Shown here piece after piece: positions 53,572-63,100 of a stretch of 64,000 nt of DNA. The notes beneath the pieces were generated by a model. That model saw only the letters and a list, made by a program, of their open reading frames with translations, was not told the origin of the DNA and did not search any database. Location of the stretch: assembly GCA_033807775.1 (NCBI GenBank), contig CM066313.1, positions 59,938,484-60,002,483 on the forward strand, read 5' to 3'. The stretch comes from Saussurea involucrata. Lineage: Eukaryota > Streptophyta > Magnoliopsida > Asterales > Asteraceae. Position numbers and translations under genes: made by a program. The number at the start of each line of letters is the position of its first letter. The stretch's first letter is position 1.

Positions 53572-56500
53572 GATCGTCATGTGTAGGTCATTGATTCGGG
53601 AGCTTCTAGACACATGACGGGGTACAAGCACTTATTGCACGATTTTACTGTACATCCTGGCGGATCGGTAGGTTTTGGTAACGACTCTAAAGGTCACGTT
53701 CGAGGCTACGGAACGTTGAAGAATGACTCGATGCAAATAGAAAAGATCTTATATGTTGAAGGATTAGGGCATAACCTTTTCAGTATTAGTCAGTTTTGTG
53801 ACAAGGACTGTAAAGTAATTTTTGACAAGAAGTTTTGTTATGTTGTGGATGAGAACTGGTCAGAGATTTTCAGAGCAAAACGATGCGGCGATCTATATAT
53901 GATGGATTTTACGACTCTTGTTGCTTCTAATCAAGTTTGTCTTGTTTCAAAAGCCTCTCAAGATGAATGTTGGTTGTGGCATAGGAGACTCTCAGATCAA
54001 AATTTTCGAAGCATCAACAAGCTCAGAATAGATGGATTAGTTTCCGGGCTTCCTGAACTGAAGATTGACAAAGTTTCTATCTGTCCGGCGTGTGAAATGG
54101 GAAAGATGAAACACGTCACGCACAAATCCAAAACTTTGTCTAACTGCAACAACGTCTTGGAATTAATTCATATGGATCTCTGTGGCCCTATGAGAACTCA
54201 ATCAATGGGAGGAAATAAATATATCTTGGTTATGATTGATGAGTATTCACGCTACACTTGGTTGGATTTTCTTCGACTCAAATCTGAAGCACCTGAGCAA
54301 ATAATTAAGTTCATAAAAAGGATTCAAATTCTTCTACAACGTCCAGTTCAAAAGATAAGGAGCGACAATGGAACTGAATTCAAGAATGCAACTCTTCAAT
54401 CGTTTCTTGAATCCGTTGGCATCTCTCATAATTTTTCTGCACCAATTACTCCACAACAAAATGGAGTGGTTGAAAGAAAAAATAGGACGCTTGTGGAAGC
54501 AGCTCGGACTATGCTTGCTTATTCGGGTCTTCCACCAAGTTTATGGGCTGAAGCAGTTTCAACCGCATGCTTCACTCAAAACAGGACAATTATTAATAAA
54601 CGTCTTAATAAAACTGCATATGAAATAATTAATAATCGCAAACCTAACATCAAATTTTTGCGTGTTTTTGGATCAGATGTTTTGTCCTAAAAGATAGAGA
54701 ACACCTTGCAAAATTCCAAGTCAAGGCTGATGAAGGGATTTTTATTGGATATTCCTTGAATTCTAAAGCATATCGGATCTACAATAATCGTACAAAATCA
54801 GTCATCGAGAGCATCAACGTTACGTTTGACGAGAGTGTGACTTTGACTTCTGGACAACACAGTTCAGAACTCGGACAAAAATCTGAAGTTTCTACTCAAA
54901 AAGGAGTAGAACCTGTGGCGAAAACGTTTTCTAATTCTGTATTAAATAATAATAGTACTAAGGATTTAGATTTGTTATTTCATGATGCATTTATGGATTA
55001 TTGTGCAGATATGGAACAACCCATCACATCTGTAAATGCATCTCCACAACAGATGAGTGTGAATGTCTCTGGTCCATCTGACGATGTCAGTGCTAGTACT
55101 TCTGGGACAACCAACGAAACTCCAAGTGAACCTACAACTATTCCAGTTTCTGAACCTGAAATTCAGCTTGAAGTTCCGGTTTCAGTAAACACATCATCGG
55201 AGGTTCCTACACATGAAATACGACAACCAGAAGTTAATGTACCAGAACCAACACATGTATCTTTAGCTGAATCTACTGAAGAGATTCTTGCAGTTATGGA
55301 TGAGAATGATTTATCGAACACTCGTGTAGAGATTTCAACTCTTCCCAGTACACATAAATGGACAAAAGCACACCCCCGGCAAATATTATTGGTGATCTCA
55401 ATGATGGAGTGAAAACACGATCTGCGACTACCAACGAATGTTTGTATGTCAACTTTCTAAGCACGTTAGAACCCAAGAAAGCATCTGAAGCTTTACAAGA
55501 TCCAGATTGGATAAACGCCATGCAAGAGGAGTTAAATGAGTTTAAGCGTAACGAAGTTTGGCATTTGGTGAAGCGTCCTAAAGACAAGACCATTGTTGGA
55601 ACTAAATGGGTCTTTAGGAACAAGAAAGACGAAGCAGGAATTATAGTCAGAAACAAAGCAAGACTGGTTGCAAAAGGGTATAATCAACAAGAAGGAATAG
55701 ATTATGATGAAACCTATGCACCAGTAGCAAGGATTGAAGCCATCAGAATTTTTCTTGCATACGCCGCACATAAAAGCATGAAGGTATTTCAGATGGACGT
55801 CAAGTCTTCGTTTCTGAACGGAATACTTCATGAAGAGGTTTATGTAAGTCAACCTGAGGGTTTTGTAGATCCAAAATATCCCAACCATGTCTATGTTTTG
55901 GATAAAGCACTCTACGGTTTGAAACAAGCTCCGAGGGCATGGTATGAGACTCTGACTATTCATCTGCTTAAAAATGGATACACCAAAGGTACAATAGATA
56001 CAACTCTTTTTCTCAAAAGAGAAGGTAAAGATTTAATGTTAGTACAAATATATGTTGACGACATTATATTTGGATCTACAAATCCCGATATGTGTAAAGA
56101 TTTTGAAGAGGTGATGAAAAGCCGCTTTCAAATGAGTATGATGGGAGAGTTAAAAAAAATTCTTGGTCTCCAAGTGACACAGTCAAATGAAGGCATTTTC
56201 ATTAATCAATCAAAATATATAAATGATATGCTTAAGAAATTTGACTTAAATTAGTCTTCCACCATGAAAACTCCCATGGCTACCGGTAAGCTTTTGAACG
56301 CTGATTCATCTGGTATATCAGTCGATCAAAAGTTATACTGAGGCATGATTGGATCTTTACTGTATCTAACGGCAAGTAGACCGGATATTTTGTTTGCAAC
56401 ATCTTTTTGTGCACGTTTCCAAGCAAACCCGAAGGAATCTCACATTGTGGCTGTAAAGCGAATCTTTAGATATCTCAAAGGCACAAAAAAATTGGGTCTT

Positions 56501-56992
56501 TGGTATCCTAAGGATTCTGGGTTTGAACTAACTGCTTACACAGATGCAGATCATGCGGGAAATATGATGGACAGGAAAAGCACATCTGGTGCTTGTCAAT
56601 TCTTGGGAGATAAACCTGTAAGCTGGTCATCAAAGAAGCAAACTTGTGTATCAACATCTACGGCTGAAGCAGAGTATGTGGCCGCCGCTAGTTGCTGTTC
56701 ACAAGTAATTTGGATGAAAACTCAGCTAAAGGATTATGGATATATCTTCAACAAGATCCCCATTTATTGTGATTCCAAAAGCGCAATTGCAATAACTGAA
56801 AATCCTGTTCAGCATTCCAAAACGAAACACATAGATGTCAGGTACCATTTTATCAAAGACCATGTTGAGAAGGGAACTATAGAAATGCACTTTGTACCAA
56901 CAGAACTAGAACTTGCTGATCTTTTCACAAAACCTTTAGATGAAAAGAGGCTCAATTTTCTAATCAGCAAACTAGGAATGTTGAATCCTTAA
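53572..56992 (+). pseudogene. pol: pol of element F: protease, integrase, RT, RNase H
   Basis: The protease region begins after CTTTTTACAG (53562-53571). TAG at 53584-53586 replaces the Trp codon of A just before D-S-G. Pre-integrase WHRRLSDQNF, core LIHMDLCGPM, RSDNGTEF and TPQQNGVVERKNR are clean to 54690. RT has YDETYAPVAR and YVDD (56051-56062); RNase H has TAEAEYVAAAS and ends at TAA 56990-56992. Breaks: 1-bp losses near 54675 and 55375, TAG at 56252-56254 and TGA at 56339-56341. Catalytic residues are otherwise present. Protease is in the -1 frame relative to the middle ORF. Confidence 0.9.
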
Positions 56993-57782
56993 AACATTGA
57001 GGGGGAGTTCGTGTTCTTGTTTACTTAAATCTATGATCATATCCTAACACACTAGGACCCAAATGCCGTTGGGTACCAAAATCTGCTTAATCTGTTTTGC
57101 AGGTTTATCATGTATTGTACTGATTTGTAAATTCATACCACACACATGACTGAAAACATAAGAGAAGCGGTGGATTTTTTTGAAGAATGTTTGTACCATT
57201 AAGGGGGAGACAAAGAAATATGGCTTCTAAACATCTCAGTTTAGAACCCGTGCTTCAACGACTATGGCTTCTGAACAATTCAGTTCAGGACCCGTACTTC
57301 AAAGACTAAGACATCTAAACAAATCAGTTTAGAACTCACACTTCTCAGGTAATATCCTTAACTGTTATATCTTTTTACTTCAAGGAACAAGTGATGAAAG
57401 GTAACATTGGATTATATTTGTTTCTACTGCTTTGAAAACTTGAATCTTTACAAATTTACTTCAATAAGATGAAATTTTCAATTCTCATTCAATGAATTAA
57501 ATGCGTGCTAAAAGATGATTTTACAAGAATCTTTGTATTATCTGAGTTAGATTTGATTCAACTTTCACCTCTGAAATAAATCGAAAGGTAAGCAAAACAT
57601 GAATGAAATTATGCTGAATGCTCAAAGTTATGTGAATCTGGATATATATAGAATATAATGCTCAAAAAGCCTATATGTCAGAATGATGGATGGAAATGAT
57701 GATATGGGAGAAGCACTATGTTTTAGAACCAAGTGATTGAGATAAAATTATTGCATTATCATTTAGTTTGAAAGTTTGTGCC

Positions 57783-58058
57783 TGTGGCCTTTCTGGTTTG
57801 GGAGAGTAAGTCCTAAGGGGTGCTCGACACCTAGTCCCTAAGATCAACTGGTCTGGGATCGGCTGACCCAAATCCTGCAATAGAACCAGATAGAAAGCCA
57901 TGTTTTACTGGTACAAATGGGTTTAAGATATATCGATGTGGCCTTTCTGGTTTGGGAAATTAAGTTCTAAGGGGTGCTCGACACCTAGCACCTAAGGACA
58001 ACTGGTCTGGGATCTGCTAACCCAAATCCTGCTATAGAACCAGATAGAAAGTCATGTT
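57783..58058 (+). repeat. 154-bp direct duplication in the F spacer
   Basis: The segment starting TGTGGCCTTTCTGGTTTGGGA at 57783 recurs at 57937, each copy about 120 bp followed by a spacer. Shared content includes AAGGGGTGCTCGACACCTAG and CAACTGGTCTGGGATC. About ten differences separate the copies. Confidence 0.85.
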
Positions 58059-58094
58059 TAATGATGTATCTTATTCTTACTAAACTCTTTGATT

Positions 58095-58189
58095 AAAAGA
58101 TGCCAATGTGCACAAATCAAAAGATGCCAATGTGCACAAAATCAAAAGATGCCGATGAGCACAAAAGAAAAGATGCCAATGAGCACACA
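58095..58189 (+). repeat. 24-bp tandem repeat, four units
   Basis: AAAAGATGCCAATGTGCACA and variants start at 58095, 58119, 58144 and 58168. Confidence 0.9.
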
Positions 58190-58934
58190 TCTCTTGAAAC
58201 TTGGGAAAATACAAAGTCGCGATAAACCCGTAAATTTGTGAAAATCCTGATTTTGGACAAATAGTGTGAGTAGAGCAGAGTATTCTTATATGTTTTAGAA
58301 TTGCATAAGCTTTATGCTAATCATATTTCGCATGCCAGCACACCAAATAGATTTGATAAAGGGGTTGACACTGAACGTTTATAACTTGATATACAATGAT
58401 AACTTGTTCTTGAATTCAAACACATGCATTTGATTTCATTTGATTAAAAAAATCTGTTAACTTTCATTAAGCTGAATTTCTTTTGTAAAGCTTTCAAATG
58501 ATCAGATGTTAGTAGTCATAAATTAAAATTCAATGAATTTTACTTTCCTTGTAAAATGCATTTTTGCTACAATGTCAAATACTGAGCGTTATTGAAATAT
58601 ATGCATACTTTCAGAGGAAGAAAACAAGTTACTCCAGAATTCATATTTTGAGGGGGAGTTAGATTTTTACACAAAGTGATAAGTCTAACAGTTTGGACTC
58701 ATGTTCAATGAGTACCAAGTTTTCATCTGTCTGTGCAGATTCCTCGGAAGAAAAGACAGCAATTTATGCAATTGTTTAGGGGGAGCAATTCGGCATAAGT
58801 CTGTAAGTTAAAAAAAAAGGTTTGTATTTGAGAGCTTACAAAGTTGTATCTGATGTGAGATTTGTGGAACAGTTGTTAAATTTTCTGAAAAAGTTGTAAT
58901 TTTTCATGCATTTATTTGAAGAATTCAATCTCTC

Positions 58935-59244
58935 AAGGATTCGAATTCAAAGAATTCGAACACTTAAGGATTCGAATTCAAAGAATTCGAATTCCTAAGG
59001 ATTCGAATTCAATGAATTCGGACTCTTAAGGATTCGAATTCAATGAATTCGAATACTTAAGGATTCGAATTCAATGAATTCGGACTCTTAAGGATTCGAA
59101 TTCAAAGAATTCGAACTCCTAAGGATTCGAATTCAATGAATTCGAATACTTAAGGATTCGAATTCAAAGAATTCGGACTCTTAAGGATTCGAATTCAATG
59201 AATTCGGACCCTTAAGGATTCGAATTCAATGAGTTCAACATCAT
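58935..59244 (+). repeat. 31-bp hairpin array after pol in F
   Basis: Ten units start at 58935, 58966, 58997, 59028, 59059, 59090, 59121, 59152, 59183 and 59214, always exactly 31 bp apart; the last is partial. The typical unit contains CGAATTCAATGAATTCG, a perfect 7-bp inverted repeat around AAT or AAA. Each unit carries two EcoRI-type GAATTC palindromes. Confidence 0.95.
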
Positions 59245-59308
59245 CTTTTTTCTACTGTTTGCCAAGTGAGGTACTCTAAATCGTGCCAAGTGTCCAATTT
59301 TTTTTAAG

Positions 59309-59317
59309 TATAAATAG
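59309..59317 (+). promoter_or_regulatory. TATA box of the internal env-like promoter in F
   Basis: TATAAATAG, 65 bp after the hairpin array and about 120 bp before the donor of the putative leader intron. The surrounding stretch is conserved with A. Confidence 0.6.
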
Positions 59318-59435
59318 AGTTCAAATGTTCATTTTCCCACTTTTTCACTTCTGGCATTCGATTCGAATTCTCTGAAGAAGACACTATTCATCATCTTCAA
59401 TCTCAATCTTCATCTGTTCATATCTTCTTCATCAG

Positions 59436-60157
59436 GTAATCATTTTGTTTGATTTTAGTATCATTGGATTCGGTTTTTGCATGCGTATCTTTCCATTCAA
59501 GTTTTTTCATCGATCTCATTCATCTGTTAAGCTAAAATGTGAAAAATCAGTTCGATTTTCAAGTTTTGTTCTTCGTGTTCTTGATGTTCTTCATGCTTGT
59601 TCAAAGATTTCGAACCCTCTTTTAGAATAGAAATTTGATTAGGGTTTCGAATCTTATGTTTTATTAAAAAGAATAGAATTCGACTTAAAATGATATGTGT
59701 TTAAAAAGGTTCATGTTAGGGTTTCGAACCATTAAGGATTCAAATTCCTTGGTTTCGAACCATTAAGGATTCAAATTCATTGGTTTCGAACCCTTCAGGA
59801 TTCGAATTCCCTGATTTCGAATTCTTATAGATTCGAATTCCTTGGTTTCGAACCATTAAGGATTCGAATTCCTTGGTTTCGAACCCTTCAGGATTCGAAT
59901 TCCCTAATTTCGAACTCTTATGGATTCGATTTGCATGATTTCGAACCCTTCTAGATTCGAATTCATATGTTCCAACTAGGCTTAGAAGCTAAGTGATGAA
60001 TTCGAATGCTCCTTGATTCGAATTCCCTGAATTCGAATTCTCTTCAATTCGAATTCATATGCAGATGAATGATTCGAATTCTATACTTAGGTATTTTTTT
60101 CAAATTTTTTTCAAGTTTTTTTTCAAAGAGTAATCTTGTCAAAACTGTTATCAACAG
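59436..60157 (+). other. Putative leader intron of the env-like unit, F
   Basis: Donor CTTCATCAG|GTAATC at 59436 and acceptor TTATCAACAG ending at 60157 enclose 722 bp. A polypyrimidine TTTTTTTC stretch lies at 60099-60125. The ORF start codon follows 5 bp after the acceptor. The intron contains the third hairpin-type array. Confidence 0.55.
59721..59968 (+). repeat. 31-bp array inside the leader intron of F
   Basis: Eight units of GTTTCGAACC..AAGGATTCGAATTCC type start at 59721, 59752, 59783, 59814, 59845, 59876, 59907 and 59938, exactly 31 bp apart. Arms are GGTTTCGAACC and GGATTCGAATTC. Degenerate GAATTC-rich sequence continues to about 60085. A has no such array at this place. Confidence 0.92.
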
Positions 60158-60162
60158 ATCAG

Positions 60163-63100
60163 ATGGTTAATCAGGAAGAACAAAGTCACATTCAAGGCTT
60201 TGGTGATTATATTCCGAGTCTACCCGAACCGACACACGATGTACCTTTACCGTCAACACGATCAGTACATCAATCCCAAGCCGGAATTCATCCAGATCAT
60301 CCTATCATTCATCCGGTCAACTATATTGCGATCATTCGGTCACATTGATTTTGATCACATCAACATTCATCCGGTGATAAAGGAAGTGCTCAGGAATCAT
60401 CCGCTAGCATACGCATTAACGAATACTGTCGTTGTGCCTATGTTATATTTACAGCAAGCATGGAAGACAATAACCACAACTATGGAAGATGGAAGACAAT
60501 AACCACAACTATGGAAGATGGAAGACCAATCTTTGTATTCCAAATAGACAACTTCATCACAAAGCTTGATTTCCAAAGACTAATAATGATTCTGAGGCTA
60601 CCTGAACCTGATTCACGAGAAGGAAAGAATGAGTTTGATCCTTTTCCATCTGAAGAAGAAACGTTTGAAGGAATACGAGCTATGGGATACACTGGAAACT
60701 TAACTCGGGTGAAGGAATTCCATAAGGCGAACCTACCACCGTTATACTATACAATCTTCTCTATTATTAATCGATGCTTATCTGCTAAACATGCTGGAAC
60801 AAACAGTGCCAGCATCGAATTTCTGAAGCTATTTCATGCAGTAGTGTATGATCTTCATGTAGATTATGCAGCTATCTTCTGGCATGAACTGAATGAGAAG
60901 ATAGATCTTCGCCGACAAAACAAGGGAAAACCTTACATTCCATATATGAGGTTTCTTCAGATTATCATTCATAGCATGCTTCGTTCTAACAGAGAAATTC
61001 CAAGACGAGCAAACCATCCTTCTGTGCCCGAGAAAGCTATGCAGTATCTTCAGTTTCGCAAAACTGAATATGATTATGAGATGCCGTTACCTGAAGGATT
61101 TCTTTGATACGCGGATCAGGACGCTGAGTGCATTATCGAGTATAGATAGTCTATGGTCCAGCCAGAACCGGAGGGACCTACCCCAGACTCAACCCCTAGG
61201 CGAGAGGAGTCGGTGAGTGTTCAGGATGCACGGGCTACTGAACGGGGAGAGTCGAGGGAAAACACCGAGAGGGGAACTGGTGGGGATCAAACATCTGTAC
61301 TTGAAGATACAGGGTCATCGTCCGAGGACACACATACAGATGACCTTGTACAACACGATTCTGAGGGAGCAATTCCTAAACACATTGGGGATCCTCCTTT
61401 AGTTGAATACTCTAGTGATAGTACAGAGTCTGATAATGCGCCTGATCCAGCAGAGGAACATCGTGATGATGATGAAGATGACAACGATGATAATGATGAT
61501 GATGATCAAGGGAATGCTGGAAATATTGGTGCTGATGCTACTACTGAAGAAAACTGGTTTGGTAACATTTCTGATATCTTTGAATTTCCACAATTGAATA
61601 TGTCAGATAATGTTAATGTGGAAAGCTTAAACTTTGATGACATGCCTTTAATGACGACTCAAGTTAGTGAAGGAACGGAAGGTATAAGGAGAACCGAGGG
61701 AGTATCAATTGAAAATATATGTGAGTATGTGAGAGAAACTGAAGAAAAGAATATGGAGAGTGTGAGAGACATCCGAACTGTCTATTCCAGAAGGGCAGCC
61801 ACATCCACCACCAGATCTCATTTGTTGGGATCAGGTGTTGAACAAGACGTTACTCGCCCAGTAACGCAATTGCACACCTCTGCCAGCTATTCAGCTTCTT
61901 CTTCACAAGAAACTGTCTCATTTTCCCACGGGGTTTTAGCACAAACACTATCTGGATCTCATTCGGAGATTCCGGATATTGAAACAGAGCGACTTCCTCC
62001 CCAGTCCTCGACCTTCTTTCCTGCACAAAGTTCGAGTCTAGTGCCTATTTCTAACATATTTGATTCTTTGAATAGGACACTTTCAGGAACATCTGATGCG
62101 CGTCTTGGTGACCCATCCAGAACACTCAGAGTAGATCCTTTTACAGGACTACAAGGACAGAGTGGAAATCCTACCAGTGCTAACACATTGCCAACACTGA
62201 GCGTAGGTCACACAGTTGAAACAACTGTTGTGCCAACGGCGAACCTAAGTGGTGCCGGTGTTACATTACCCGTCTTTGTGACAAGGGAAAACTTCGATGG
62301 CGCCCTAAAGGCTATTGAAACTATGTTCATTCGGGAGTTGCAAAGTGTGAAGAATCAGTTGAAGGGAAAAGAACCAATGACAAATGAGCCAGTTGTACGT
62401 CCTCGTCCAGAAATTTATTTGGCTCCACCTCGTGTACCTCAGCCTCCTTCTAGACAACAACCACCAGTGGATCAAAGTATTGAAGAATTGAGGGATTTAT
62501 TCTATGCCAAGCTGATGTCCATAAGTCCTGAAGATCAGCAAAGTAAAACCTTGTTGTCTCTACTTCAGAACTTCCAATCTACTCCAAATCCATCTCCACC
62601 TCCATCTACACCTTCAGTTACACCCATGCAGCTTCAAGTATTATCCACAGAGTTATCTACGTTCAAATCTGAAGTTGTGAAATCTTTAAGTGATATGAAG
62701 CAGTCAATAGCTGAGTTGAAAGCATTGATGGAACAGTCATGTAAGACTCAAGCTCAGGGTACTAAGAGAATACATGATCAGGATCCCGATGATCATGATC
62801 ATGAGGGGGAGATGAGTAAGAAGAGAAGAGCTGAGTCAGAAAGTTCTCAAGGCCAGAAGAAGAATCCGACTGTTGCTGAAATATCTGAGATGTTTGAATC
62901 AGGTGCTATGGGTGATCAAAGCGGAAAACAGATCGTATTATATGTTGATCCGAATATAGAACCAACGGTTGAAAAGCCTGAGGTAAATGAGGAGGAGATA
63001 AGAGAAGTGGTTGATCGATTCGTGCAATCTGTGGAGTTGATTGAAATTAGTTCTGATGATGAAGAAGCTGATGAAAGTGCAAAATATTATGATCGGTATT

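Larger units (their letters stand above)
56993..58934 (+). other. Post-pol spacer of F with four PPT-like motifs
   Basis: Noncoding. GGGGGAG-type tracts lie at 56999-57007, 57201-57210, 58650-58658 and 58778-58785, the last close to the array. Several PPT-like tracts between pol and the LTR are known from Sireviruses. The part 57008-58649 has no counterpart in A. It holds two local tandem repeats (listed) but no gene. Confidence 0.75.

Noticed and set aside
53572..53610. Simple -1 ribosomal frameshift at the protease boundary as the preferred explanation
   Set aside because: No clear slippery heptamer or downstream structure seen, and a stop or in-frame layout in C does not fit one common mechanism; kept only as an alternative.
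59000..59200. Heat-shock elements in the GAATTC-rich arrays
   Set aside because: Heat-shock elements need GAA and TTC blocks two bases apart; here they touch directly, so spacing does not fit.
58935..59244. CRISPR-like array (regular 31-bp repeats)
   Set aside because: The units are contiguous tandem repeats without unique spacers, and the context is a plant retrotransposon.
61400..61600. Separate small gene in the D/N-rich stretch (61403-61597)
   Set aside because: It is an out-of-frame reading inside the long env-like ORF of F.
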